This document shows positions 13,644 through 24,326 of a stretch of DNA of 64,000 nucleotides, piece by piece. Every line of letters starts with the position of its first letter. The first letter of the stretch is position 1. Below the pieces are notes generated by a model. The model was not told the origin of the DNA. It saw only the letters and a program-made list of their open reading frames with translations, and searched no databases. The position numbers and the translations under genes are program-made. The stretch lies in the NCBI GenBank assembly GCA_949987565.1, contig OX465102.1, forward strand, positions 10,422,212 to 10,486,211, written 5' to 3'. The stretch comes from Luidia sarsii (lineage: Eukaryota > Echinodermata > Asteroidea > Paxillosida > Luidiidae).

Positions 13644-13760
13644 GCAAATTATGTAGATTTACTTTTTGGTAATTTTAGTCAGTAAGCAGTTTGCAAATTA
13701 TGTAGATTTACTTTTTGGTAATTTTAGTCAGTAAGCAGTTTGCAACATTTTTGTATATCA
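13644..13760 (+). repeat. Tandem 49-bp duplication at an R3 element end
   Basis: Two essentially perfect 49-bp units (13644-13692, 13693-13741) each contain TTGGTAATTTTAGTCAGTAA, and GCAACATTTTTGTATATCA follows. The unit is the AT-rich end of the R3 family, also seen at 45740-45790. Confidence 0.9.
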
Positions 13761-13914
13761 AATTATGTATGTGCTAAAGGCTGAGTATAGGATGTTTCCT
13801 TATACCTTACTGTATGCTTTTTCTTGGACATGCACATAGTAATTACATTGCTTGGCCTTTACACCCTTATGCCCATCATTTTATGGAGTCTTAACATAGC
13901 ACATCCACAATGTA

Positions 13915-14290
13915 CCTTCAGTTCAGTTCAGTTCATTTTATTTCCACTTACACGGTAAATAAAGTACAATACAAGAATATTAGAACTTTATAACGGGTTT
14001 GCAGTAAGTGGAGGAGGTCTCCAAGAAGCAGAGCTTGTAAGGCGGAGACCCCCTTGGATTGTGTACTTATACCTTGTTGAAAATTATATAAAATTACCTT
14101 TGAATATTGTTGGGAAGTAAGTACATAATATTTGAGTTAATAACATAAGGTTTAACACGAAATAACATGCATGAGACAGGGCTGGCAACGACAGGACACG
14201 ACAGGACAGGACAGGACAGGACGAAAACGTGAGGCTATACAAGTCCAATCAAGATGATTACCCGATACAATAAATTTGAGGAAATTGGAA
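13915..14290 (-). mobile_element. Possible 3' end of a non-LTR retrotransposon
   Basis: On the - strand, AAATAAAATGAAC is followed by repeated TGAAC, which resembles a short-period tail of CR1/L2-type elements. Upstream of the tail there is a stem-forming GGAGACC/GGTCTCC block. A (GGACA)n microsatellite lies inside at 14190-14222. No reverse transcriptase coding sequence is visible, so the class is a guess. Confidence 0.3.
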
Positions 14291-15340
14291 TGACATAAAT
14301 CACTCTAGTCTATACTTGTCCACAAGCCAGCTTTTAAGTTGTTTCTTAATCCATCTATCGAGCAAATTATCGGTTCCACCACGGACTCACGGAATTCCAG
14401 GGGCGTGATTGTCGGAGGACTATACTGTGGGCAGCGCTGTGCCGTGCGTGGAATCTGGGCCGACGCGGGTTTGAGTCACTGTGGAGGACCTTTGTGAAGT
14501 TGGAGTTTGAGCTGGACAGTGAGGGGGGGTTGAATCAGTGTACATTTTTAGGCATGCCGAGGCTCACACTTTATGTAGGAGTGTGTGGAAAGTCACAATG
14601 TGGAGCTGGGTGTGGACGTATACGGTTCAGGACCAGCTGATATTACCACTGTGGGCAGGAGATGGTGAGATTGAAGGTTTAGTCTAAACGTAGGTGGCTC
14701 TTGAAGAGCTTGTTTCTGAACATCTCTGATGACGTGCTTTCGACATCTCTATTCAGTAGTTTATTTCAGGTCAATGTTGCTTCCATACAAACACACAAAA
14801 TGAACGTCTCAATTGGTCCGTGTCACATTGACGTGGTGTGTAACACTTGCTGTTGCTTTTGTTGTTGTCTTTCTAATATATTCTGGGCCTCGTGGTCTCT
14901 GTAATTCTTGGCTCCGATATTCCGCCTCGGTCTCGTATTTGTGATATATATTTCTTTTTTTCCAGTGAGTAGGCTTAAAGGTTGGGACCAATGTGATCTT
15001 TGGTTCATTCAGACAAGATGGCCCGGGGGAATGTGTATGCAGTTATTTCAATGGCTGTGAACCACTTATCCAGTGAGCAAATACTGAGGCACGGTAACAC
15101 GGACCAGTGGGATCTATGCAACATTCAAGTCCCTGTTCGTTTGCTCACTTCTGCTTTTAGTAACTATTGTACAGTGGGAATTTTGTGGGTGCTCGTGTGG
15201 GAAAACAGATCAGTCTCGTGTCCTCTAAAATGTATAGCTGCTTGGCCCAGCATTGGAAACAAACTGAAGTCAAATGACATTTGAAGGTTTTCATGGTGAT
15301 TGGTGAGCATAGCAGAAATAATAGGTTTGCGGGAGTAATA
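14291..15340. other. Intergenic, no gene seen
   Basis: No repeat copies or exons recognised. The reading frames are short and uninformative. Confidence 0.45.
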
Positions 15341-15344
15341 GGTC

Positions 15345-15470
15345 TCCAGACGACGAGCAGAGTATACTCTTCGAAACGTCGCGTGCCTCCGGTTCTTTTC
15401 AGAACCACACATACTCACAAAAGACAACTTTGCATGGTGTCACCGCAAACCTACTGCTCCCGAAGTCACA
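15345..15470 (+). mobile_element. R4 element fragment
   Basis: It ends CATGGTGTCACCGCAAACCT, the R4 terminal sequence. Weak internal similarity includes CGAAACGTCGCGTG and TTCAGAACCACAC. The left terminus was not found. Confidence 0.5.
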
Positions 15471-15692
15471 TGGAAGATAAGGGGTATAATTGTGGTGGGA
15501 CCATGGGAGACAGTTGTTAATGAGGGAGTGTGCTACATTCTGTAATACTAGGTGATGGTATAAATGCTGCACCTCCGTTTTAGCATTAGGCCTATTGTGC
15601 AACACACACTTGAACTTATTGAATTATATTGGTTCAAACAAAATACAGCCGGGCCAAGTGTTGGGCATACTAAATTATGTAACCCAAGGAAA

Positions 15693-15845
15693 TTGAATGG
15701 AGTTTGATCCCTGGAGATATAGGGCAGTTAATGGTAATTATGCTCCTGACTGGCGCCCCCACCTCGGCAAATACTAGTTGACTATTTTGGGAAGGCCGCC
15801 ATCCAAGGGCTGAGTAGCACTTTATTAGGCGGGTAGAGTGGCTGT
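15693..15845 (+). mobile_element. SINE-2 copy without the tRNA arm
   Basis: TGATCCCTGGAGATATAGGG, GACTGGCGCCCCC and GACTATTTTGGGAAGGCCGC match the SINE-2 body at 53191-53300 and, inverted, at 2310-2468. The copy ends near GGTAGAGTGGC, within the tRNA-like part. Confidence 0.7.
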
Positions 15846-16659
15846 TTTTTTTTTATAATTATGGTTAGTGGTTTCCGGTCTTGGACATTTTTGGCTATTT
15901 TTCAAACTGCCAACCTAAACAAATGGGTCTTTCTGTCCCTTTCCTTTATTTGTTTGGAAATCGATTTTAAACTCAGTGTTAGTTTACAGTGTACGACTTT
16001 TTCGTCTGATGCTCCGTGCCTGATTGGCATTGTACGGACTGACACCTGTGCTGGGCGCTTTGAAGGCAATGCACCTGTAATAAGGCCCCTCATTAGGGCA
16101 CGCTCGGGAGCGCTCATGTAAAAAAAAAAATGTGAAAGAATGCGCCCAACCCTTTATTCGTACGCCCCCTGTCTTTCCGGGCAACTGAGTTCATTTTCCA
16201 TTTCTCACGATCGGGACGGCTCTCGGCGTCTCTACCCCCGGTTCCCCGGCCGATTCATCCCGGCCCATTCATCCATGAACGTCGCTCACTTGGTAGGAAA
16301 TTTGGGTAGGAGGGGGGGGGCAAAAAAAAAATGGTGGGGATTCCGTTTTGTGTCGTTGCTCAACCGACCTTGCCGTGTTTTTCATCGATTGTTATTTTAC
16401 TTCTGCTTGTTTGTGTGTGTGTGTGTGTTGACGTTGGTACCTACTGGCTTCTGCGTGTGAGCCGCCAAGGCGCGCACCGGCGTCGTGATCTGCCGTGCGA
16501 TGGCGGCAGAGGCCCGGGAGGTTTAGTCGCTTTGACGCTCGAAGTCCGGGGAATGTGATGGCAGGCTAACAACATGCATAATCATATGAACAAGCAAAGG
16601 GGGGGGGGAGGAGATTAGGATTTTGCTCAGTTTAAGGTACTAGGGTGCACTACTGTATT
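15846..16659. other. Intergenic, no gene seen
   Basis: Mixed sequence with poly-A and poly-G runs (16109-16130, 16310-16331) and a short (GT)n near 16410. No supported gene. Confidence 0.45.
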
Positions 16660-16835
16660 TGGGAAAGTCAAATAATCTCTCCCATACTTTTTCAAAGTCA
16701 AGGCATACTTCAAATCACAAACCTGTTTCGGCTCAATCCGTCAACTACGGTATGTCAGGAATAAAACCGTGGAAACGAAAATAAATGCAATATCAGAAAT
16801 ACAGGGTGGTATTTGTAAAAGAAACTCGCCAAAGT
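16660..16835 (+). repeat. R7 dispersed repeat, partial copy
   Basis: It shares TTTCGGCTCAATCCGTC, CCGTGGAAACGAAA and GGGTGGTATTTGTAAAA with 12640-13180. Confidence 0.65.
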
Positions 16836-16893
16836 TTAATATGATTAATAAATGATTTAATATGATTAATAAATCAATATGAATCAGAAAATA

Positions 16894-17070
16894 AGTGGAA
16901 GGTTTACGGTGACACCATATAACACTTGTGGCTCTGAAATGAGCCGGTATTACTCAACGTTTCGGGTAGTGGGTACACTGTCTGTTGAGTTGCCGGCTAT
17001 TTTCAGAGCCACACTCCTCGATAGAGAAGTGTTTTCTACATGCCCATGGTGTCACTGCACACCTTCCACT
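16894..17070 (+). mobile_element. R4 MITE, complete (177 bp, 25-bp TIRs)
   Basis: The terminal inverted repeats are AGTGGAAGGTTTACGGTGAC and, inverted, AGTGGAAGGTGTGCAGTGAC. The interior has its own stem arms (GTGGCTCTGAAA / TTTTCAGAGCCAC). Related copies lie at 28467-28602 and 37397-37544. It has no coding capacity, so it is non-autonomous. The transposase superfamily is not identifiable from this sequence. Confidence 0.85.
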
Positions 17071-17670
17071 GTAAAGCAACAATACGTCGTAAACCCGGCT
17101 ACAGTAGTTTGGTGGTCTAATAAAAAGGATACATGTACAGGTTTTTAAAAATAATTGGACGGGACACCTAAACAAGGACATAACCAATCAATTTTATGAC
17201 CCTTCCATATCTGTGGTAAGTGTTGTGTACACTCGGCGTCTAACCTATTGTAGACATAGTGCAAAAGTAAACAATAGCTGTTTGGTGTCAAGCAGAATTT
17301 CTACTACAGTAGTAATTGGTAAATTGAATTTTGTACGGGGACAGCGACTTGCTGCACAATTCTCTCCCAGTTTCAAGGGGACTAGCCCGTAAATCACACA
17401 CCCATGACAAGTGATTTAGTCTCGGTACACCGTGGACTAGGCAAACGTAATTCAAACTGCCAACGAGTTGACCGGTAATACCAGTCAATCAAACATTTCA
17501 TAGGAGCTGCTATAAGCTAAGGTCACCCCCAAATAAAGTCGTAATTCATATATAGAATCAGCATGTCTACCAAAACTTCCCTTTTGATTTTTCCTGAGTG
17601 AGTATAGGGAGATGAAACACAGGACAAAAGCCCATAATGACATGCTATCACTTCCACGGTGTGGCTTGCT

Positions 17671-17925
17671 ATATGTGACCCAGCACAGCATAATGAGGAA
17701 TAACCCCACTTTTGAGATTTTGAGATTTTCTAATGATGTGAAAGAGTATACCATTAGCTTTCAAATGATATCAAAATATAATATCCTCTAATACTTAAAA
17801 TTTCCGAAAATACCAAAAAAAGGAAAATTGTTTTGTAATCGAATTGTAAAGATACTTTAACTTTACGCGTTGTTTACTCAAAAAGTGTTTTGGTGGGATA
17901 TTCCTAATGTCGTTGTGCCGGGTCC
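17671..17925 (-). mobile_element. R1 MITE, complete copy
   Basis: It is bounded by ATATGTGACCCAGCACAGCA and, inverted, the matching GTGCCGGGTC end. It is the reverse complement of 28083-28338 along its whole length. TTTGAAAGC/GCTTTCAAA and AATATAATATCC words are shared. Confidence 0.85.
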
Positions 17926-18555
17926 ATTTGTCACCCAACGTAAAAATCCCCCATCCTTTCATTAGATATGATTAGTCAGTAACTCAGTATATGCATTTCG
18001 TTGGGCCAATCACAATCGCCCTACCCAAATTCAACCTTTTGTTTGAATGCGGGCCACTGAGTCACTGCACGTCACTTTGCCGGAGAAGAAGAAATAGACG
18101 AAAAATGAATCAACAAAAACAGCGGCTGCATTCGCATACACTCAGAGAGGTCTTATACTACCGTAGAAGTACTGTTATAGCCATTTGGCCAACGAGCGGG
18201 CTAATAATTATATCTGTAGGCGGATTTGTATGGCGTCTATACAGCGGGCCAACTAAAGCAGTATTGTGATTCGCGTTGGTGGGATTGTATAGTTCGATAA
18301 GGCTTTGCCTCGCCCACGACTATCGACGCGTTGTTAATTTACACTGTATGCTTTAGGCTTTGCCCGTTTGCCTACTTTAGGGATAACGAAGTATGCGATA
18401 AACAGACAACCGACGACTGTAAATATGTGTGTATTAAGTAAGGCTTCTCGTTGACATGTCAGCAATTCATTGTTTCCTGAACCCTAAAGCAGCTCAGTGC
18501 AATGTGTTTTGGGATATCAATATGTATTTTGAAAAAGAAAATGCAAAGAAAACGT
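17926..18555. other. Intergenic, no gene seen
   Basis: AT-rich, no recognised element or exon. Confidence 0.45.
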
Positions 18556-18770
18556 TGTCTGGACTTGGACTTAAACCTCGGTGCTGGTATACGCAACTCC
18601 AGAGGTCTCGGGTTCAAGTCCCGGTCCAGTCCACGTTTGCTTTGCCATTTTTTTGCCATTTTCTTTCAAAATTGTTCAATAGTTCCCTGTCAGTTTGTCC
18701 TTTCCAGAGGTCTGGGGTAGTGGGGTTTAAGTCCGGGCAAGTCAACATTTCCTTTGCCATTTTTGTTCAT
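18556..18770 (+). mobile_element. SINE-2 tRNA-like arm, two partial copies in tandem
   Basis: CCAGAGGTCTCGGGTTCAAG followed by TCCCGGTCCAGTCCACG is a T-arm with an intact B box. A second, more mutated CCAGAGGTCTGGGGTAGTGG..TTTAAGTCC follows at 18708-18745. Both are trailed by the CTTTGCCATTTT tail. Confidence 0.7.
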
Positions 18771-18861
18771 TAATTTTTTTTTCAAAAGTTCCCAGTCAGT
18801 TATTCCTTTCTTTGTGTTTTCATGTATACAGCGGTCAGTTTTCTAATTCTAATTTAGGAGG

Positions 18862-19000
18862 GCCTGACGTTTCCATCCCAGCAGGACTTTAGAAACGTCC
18901 TGCTAGGATCAAAACGTCAGTCCCCGATCCGAACTTTTTGAATTTTGCATTTAGGTCATTATAGTGAGTAAGCAGTTTGCAACATTTTGGCATATTACTC
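18862..19000 (+). mobile_element. R3 element: hairpin of terminal motifs plus AT-rich end
   Basis: GCCTGACGTTTCCATCCCAG at 18862 is followed by its near reverse complement ending ACGTCAG at about 18919, forming a snap-back structure. GAGTAAGCAGTTTGCAACAT at about 18965 is the other R3 end. Confidence 0.75.
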
Positions 19001-19279
19001 TAGCAAATTCAATTTGTGAGAAAATCCCGATTATAACCCATATCCTGCGTATTAATTTGTCCTTTTTTTATTGCTGTATGTCGTATTTGATAGACGGATA
19101 TCAAACAAACGAAATCCGGAGCCAATTTTGTTTTATATTTTTTTTATACAGAGCCACTTGACAAGTAGCGCTATTGGGAAATCAAATAATATCATAAACG
19201 CATTAATGCAACATAGGTCTGGGAGTATGCACATCAACAATTATAGGACTTAAAACACATAGAAAATGATATCCTTGGG

Positions 19280-19655
19280 TTAAAGCCCCTACACAACATT
19301 GGTCGATGTCAAAGAATAGCATCCATACGTTGTGTGATCCAACACATGTATGAAATAGCACACCTGTGAAATTTTCAGCTCAATCCGCCAACTAAGTCTC
19401 GAGATAATCGTGAAAACCGCTTCGTTTGTTTCGCGAAAATGCAGCATTCAACACCATACTGTTCCGAAAAATAGTTGAGATCTCGGTGAGACGTAAACGA
19501 TTTCTTTAACTCTTTTCTCCCAAAATAAAACATTTTAGGCAGAAATATTTCAGTGAGAGGTTTCTACTATATCCATCTTCAAACTGTATAGGTTTCATGT
19601 AAATCTGTGAACATTTCTGTTTTTCGATCTTACCAATTTTGAGTAGGGGCTTTAA
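19280..19655 (+). mobile_element. R6 MITE, complete (376 bp)
   Basis: It is bounded by TTAAAGCCCCTACACAACAT and, inverted, GAGTAGGGGCTTTAA, so TTAA lies at both edges. A full-length relative sits in intron 3 (49811-50171). Shared words include AAAGAATAGCATCCATACGT, AAACCGCTTC and GAAATATTTCAGTG. No coding sequence. Confidence 0.87.
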
Positions 19656-19764
19656 GGATCGGAACGTCAGGCCCTCTATGCATTGTTACGATTTGCCCTT
19701 TGAGTAACAATAATGGATGATCCCTATAGTCACCGCATTCAGCCTACCCCGGAGGTCTGCGCCC

Positions 19765-19924
19765 ACTTTAGTACTCATTTCTCCCAAAATACAACATTTT
19801 AGGCAAAAATATTTCAGTGAGAGGTTTCTACTATAACCATCTTCAAACTGTTTAAGTTTCATATAAGTTTCATCTGTGAACATTTCTGTTTTTCGATCTT
19901 ACCAATGTTGTGTAGGGGCTTTAA
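19765..19924 (+). mobile_element. R6 MITE, 3' half only
   Basis: It repeats the right half of the neighbouring element (TTTAGGC.AAAATATTTCAG, TCGATCTTACCAATGTTGTG) and ends GTAGGGGCTTTAAA. It is a truncated second copy in the same orientation, about 110 bp downstream. Confidence 0.85.
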
Positions 19925-20572
19925 AGGAAACTGGTGCAAAATACATCTCCCTGAAGATATTTGTTTAGATATAAGTGAGCCAAGTGGGTGCCGACCATTG
20001 TACTATTATGCCAGATCACGTTTACTGAATCGAGAAGAAATTGAATGATCTTGCATGGTGAATGGTTACGGGCGCACCACTCCCGCCCCCATCATTTTGA
20101 GCACGAGTGTGACCTTCGTGCGCGCTGGGCGGAAACGAACCGTCTCATTACTCGGGCGTCGATGGTCGAGAGCCGCCTATTGTCGACCGACTTGCCCATC
20201 GCACCCTCCAGCGCGTTTTGCATGCGGGCAACTTGACAAGAGCCTTGTCTGCCTACAAAGAAGGGACAGGCGGACGCGTTGCGCGAAGGACGTGCGAATT
20301 ATACGTCTGCTTTAGAGACCCATCATCGGCCCCGTCTTTAAGACCTTGGCCAAACACGCAGCACATGCAGCCCACTCGAAAACGCCACTTTAGACTTGCA
20401 GTTATGCGGAGCGGTGCTCATCAAGCAGCCGTGCTAGTATTACTATTGGCGTTCAGCGAACCGAAGTGGGTGTACTTCTTTTTGAGCTTGCCGACCGGTT
20501 GAGGAGCCTTCTGTCATGGATCAGCGCTGTGCGTTCGGCGGCTATATATACACACACCGTGGGTAACTCTCT
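19925..20572. other. Intergenic, no gene seen
   Basis: GC rises at about 20080-20350 and short frames overlap there, but none shows a domain, splice boundary or the exon-type codon bias. Confidence 0.4.
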
Positions 20573-21190
20573 TACCCTCCCTTTTTCCTCTTTGCCTACC
20601 ACCCTTCTCTCTCTCTCGCCCTTCTACCCCTCTCTCCTGTCTCTCCATTCCTTCGCACTCTCATATTTATCTATCTCCCTATATCCCTCTCGTTCTATAT
20701 CCCCTCTCTCTCTCCTGCTCTCTAGCATCTCTATCTTCCTCTGTCCGGCTCTCTCCGTTCTCTCACTATATGTCCCTCTAATCGCTCTCCCTTCTATCTC
20801 CATCTCCCTTTCTCTCCTTTCTTTCTCCCTCTCTGTGTCTCCCTCTCTGTATTCCCCTTTCCCTTTTCTCTCTCTCTACCTTTATCTGTCTCTCTCCCCT
20901 CTCCCCCTGTCTCTCTCTCCTCCCCTCCCCGCTCTCCCTCTCCTATATCTCCCTCTCTCTTTTCTCTCGTCATCTTTCTTTGTCTCTCTGCTTTCTCTTT
21001 GTCTCCCTCTTGCTGTCTCTCTCAGTTCCTCTTTCTTGTCTCTCTTTCTTCTCTCTTTCTTGTCTCTCGTCTCTCTTTCTTGTCTCCCTTGTGTCTCCCC
21101 TCTCTCTCTCGCTCCCTCTCTCACGACCCCCCTCGGCTCGCTCTCCCTCTCCTCTCTCCCCTCTCCCTCTCTCTACTCCTCGTCCTTATG
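20573..21190. repeat. CT-rich polypyrimidine tract
   Basis: About 600 bases of CTCTCC/TCTTTCTTGTCTCT-type repeats. The 242-aa Ser/Leu frame across it is a low-complexity artefact. Confidence 0.95.
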
Positions 21191-22305
21191 CTGAGTGCTT
21201 TGGTTAGGTGAGAGGGAAGCAGCCACTTGTCATATCGGTGGCTCTGCTTTAAATTGTTTGCCCTTGCCCCACGTCGGCAGGGTTGCGCAAATACCACTTG
21301 TTTGACTTCGGGCCAGACCTGCAAACGCCCTGAGTAGGGCCTACGCATTGCCCTATGAGCCGCTACATAGAGCCGATACATGTTATCCACAGTAGAGCAG
21401 AATTAGAGATTTTTTTGTTATATAGTCTCCCCTTCCCCGAAGGAGTGCGTTGGTAGCGGTTCTGACAAGTTTGAAGACTGACCCATAAACGGAACCCCGC
21501 GCTGGGGACGGTGACGGGGAAAACAAACCCAATGTCGTCTGGGTGATCGCCGGGGACTCCAAATGAATTATTGTTACCCCGGGAGGAATTGCAGAATCAG
21601 GTAAGGGTGGATGGGTGGGTGTGGGGTGGGGGTCTGTGCAATTTCGAGCCACATGTCCTGCCACGAGTAGGGATTTGAACCCTGGTTGTAAAACAAGTGC
21701 ATGACGGGGAAGCGAGTGGAGACTAAGACTAAGAGAGAGAGTTTCAATCCCTGATTTCCTGCGGGAGATGCACCGAGATAATATCAGTATAAAAAGGCAT
21801 GGGTCAGGCCACCTTCGCTCGCATGGTTGCCCTTCAATGGTGTACACCACCGGTCTAGGGGGTCCCTCTTTTTAGGGTACATATTGTCTGGGAGGCATAA
21901 ATTCTGCGGTGCATTGACTGTACAGTGAGAGGCGTTTCGGCTGAGCGAACGTCCGCGCTTGAACTCTACTGCTCTGCCAGCAAGCGGATCAGTTGGCATT
22001 TCCATGGAGGAAGAAATAGTATTATTAATAAAGAGTATTAGTAAAGGGCATTATTCCCCGGTGTCCATTAGGGAAATCCGATGGACAAATGGAAACAGAT
22101 GCAACGCCGGACTACACTTGAACTGTTTTGATTAGCCCCTCTGCCGGCAAGCATCGAGTGTCTCCTGCTGCTCATACGACAGGACCCAGTGTGGTCTTCG
22201 GGACTTCGGCCGTTTGACCGACGGAATGTCGTACCAGTCGCCGGTCCGAGTGGTCGCTGCAGTGTTCCCACGGGGTAGTACAGTTCATGCAGCCTTGTCC
22301 ATTCC
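21191..22305. other. Intergenic, tRNA-like fragment at 21640-21720
   Basis: No gene seen. The - strand at about 21640-21720 reads AACCAGGGTTCAAATCCCTA, a B-box-like T-arm, probably the tail of a decayed SINE. Confidence 0.4.
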
Positions 22306-22530
22306 TCAATGCCTTGTCCAAGGCGGTCTCTCCGGTACGGCGCCGGGCCAAACGCACGCCAGACCACGGCACAACGGCACAGCCACGCCGTATCCAAAGC
22401 TGCAGACCGCACCGCGTCTGTGTGCGTACGTGTGTACGAGCGCGTACGGAGACGGCCTCGTGTTCGGACCACGGACCTGTATGAATGCAAGCTACGGGCG
22501 GGGGAATGGTGCACGGCGTGCGCAAGCTAC
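22306..22530 (+). repeat. R10 dispersed repeat copy
   Basis: It shares CCTTGTCCAAGGC.GTCTCTC, CCACGCCGTA, CAAGCTACGGGCG and GTGCACG.CGTGCGCAAGCTA with 35828-36118 in the same orientation. GC-rich and non-coding, with overlapping frames on both strands. Confidence 0.75.
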
Positions 22531-22532
22531 CA

Positions 22533-22675
22533 CCAGCTCGGTGGCCCAGTGTAAAGGCGTCTGGACTAGAAAGCAGGAGTCGTGGATTCGAATTCCGCGC
22601 GTGCTGCCTGCATTTTTTCCAGCAGACAATCGGACACTCGGTACTTATTACGCCGGTTAGGGTACTTAATGAGTA
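22533..22675 (+). mobile_element. SINE-1 (Ser/Leu-type tRNA-derived) copy
   Basis: GCTCGGTGGCCCAGTGTAAA is A-box/D-arm-like and GTGGATTCGAATTCC is a B box. The spacing is that of a tRNA head with a long variable arm. A body similar to 24601-24780 and 34326-34540 follows. Confidence 0.75.
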
Positions 22676-23424
22676 TGATTTTTTAACATTAATAATCGCA
22701 ACTTGTGAACGCCTGCTATTCTTCATGTCCGTTCACTACTACCAACTACAGGGTAATTTTGGCCGTATAGAAACATCCCTTAACTCCATTACATTAGTCA
22801 ATAGACGCCCCCATTGGATAGTGTTGGTCCAAATCAATAGCGAAGTCCAACCATTGAACGAGACCAGTGGCAAGCTTGTTTCGTCAAGGTTTCACAGGGA
22901 ATCACGAGCAGCTCGTACACGTGTGCGTCTGTGTCCACCTCGAACTCAAGGGACTGTCTCAGGTGATATTCCTCACCACGCAGTGTACCCCGAGGCTGAT
23001 CGATCGACTCGCGATTATCCCTGTACATGTACTCTCCGAATCTGATCCCCCCCTAGTCCACCATACCCACCTCTTTCATTTTCACGAAGCGACCACTTGC
23101 CCAAATTGTTTGCTCAGCTTGAAATATGACGGTCAGCAGGTGTCAGTGCCCAGACAGGTGGTCGTCGGGAGTCGTAGTAGGTGGAGGGGAGTAATTATAG
23201 TGTATGGAACTCTAACGAAATTGTGACTTGGCTATTCGTCACCGGCAGGTCCTCGGCCATGATTTACTGCACACTCGGCAACGGGATGCTTTGCATGTAA
23301 CAGGGGGTCCTTGACAATCCATAAATGGCCACTCTGCGGTCGATACGTGCCCGGGGTTTATCCTTTGCTTTTTATTCGTCAGTTCTCGTCCGCTCATCTC
23401 TCTTGGTTTAGAGATTACTTCTGT
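22676..23424. other. Intergenic, no gene seen
   Basis: Unique-looking sequence with no element or exon recognised. Confidence 0.45.
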
Positions 23425-23866
23425 CATTTTGAAGTTGAGTTGTTGTTGTTGTTGTTATTGTTGTTTATACTTTTGCTGACCCCGTGCGTATCCCAAAGAC
23501 GTTTCCTAGCTATAGAGGCACCGACAGTGGCGTCTAAGGATAGATGCATTTTGAAATTGAGTTGTTGTTGTTATATACTTTTGCTGATTCCGTGCCTATT
23601 CCAAAGAGTTTTCCTTGAGACATAAACAGTGGTGTCTACACTGGTGATGGTTATGTTTTTTCAAGTTGGTGTTGCTCTTACATGTACATGTTTATACTTT
23701 GGCTTATCGCGTGCCTATCCCCAAGAGTTTTCATAGAGGCACCAGGGATAGTTAAATTTGTAAATTGGGTTGTTGTTGTTAAATACTTTTGCTAACTCAG
23801 TGCCCATTCCAAAGACTTTCCCTAGAGACAGAGACAGTGGTGTCTATGCCAGGGATTGTTGAAGTT
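23425..23866 (+). repeat. About four diverged tandem units of roughly 110 bp
   Basis: Units start near 23428, 23548, 23657 and 23753. Each has a GTTGTTGTT run, TATACTTTTGCT, GTGCC.ATTCCAAAGA, AGTTTTCC/CTTTCC, and GACAGTGGTGTCTA. Divergence is moderate, so this is an old tandem array. Confidence 0.8.
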
Positions 23867-24002
23867 GGAAGTTTTCGGTGACACCATGCGAGCCATCTCT
23901 ATTGAGACGGGTGGTTTCGTGAGTGAAACTCGATAAAACGACTTTGATAGTTGCGGCGTGCCTGTGCGCCTTTTAGAAATGTGCTAGGATCGAAACGTCA
24001 GC
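23867..24002 (+). mobile_element. R4 fragment followed by an R3 fragment
   Basis: GGAAGTTTTCGGTGACACCA at about 23868 is an R4 terminus whose partner end is absent. GTGCTAGGATCGAAACGTCA at 23982 is the R3 terminal motif. Confidence 0.55.
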
Positions 24003-24290
24003 ACCTCTGCATAATTATTAATAAAAAAAACCAGAAGTTTCCGGCTGTGGCGGAATCTCCAATAATGCTCAAATCTACAGGCATGTCACCATGATCTTGG
24101 TCACTTCCCCCCTCACACTCTGCAGGCTGAACGAAAAAAAAACCCAACCCACATATGCACGAACTAATGGGTTGCAAAGGCAGACAGCGAATCCAATAAT
24201 TTCGCGGGGGCTTTGTTCCCGTGGCACATAGCTTCAGGCATGACGCTGTTTTTCCACGCGACAATAACTGGCGTATTGATCGGTTTACTT
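24003..24290. other. Upstream flank of the THSD1-like gene
   Basis: AT-rich, with no recognised repeat. Promoter elements for a non-coding first exon could lie here or further upstream, but I cannot identify one. Confidence 0.35.
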
Positions 24291-24326
24291 TATTTATATT
24301 CTGTCCTTTCTTTTTTTTTGGTTCAG
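24291..24326 (+). promoter_or_regulatory. TATA-like box plus TCAG, or alternatively a splice acceptor
   Basis: TATTTATA at 24291-24298 lies about 33 bases before a TCAG at 24323-24326, which is the spacing of a TATA box and initiator. The same TCAG ends a strong pyrimidine tract and is an equally good splice acceptor. The sequence alone cannot decide between the two. The acceptor reading is slightly favoured because THSD1 genes commonly have a non-coding first exon (from memory). Confidence 0.25.

Noticed and set aside
24291..24298. Firm TATA-box promoter call for the gene
   Set aside because: The downstream TCAG is equally a splice acceptor behind a strong pyrimidine tract, so only a low-confidence entry was kept.
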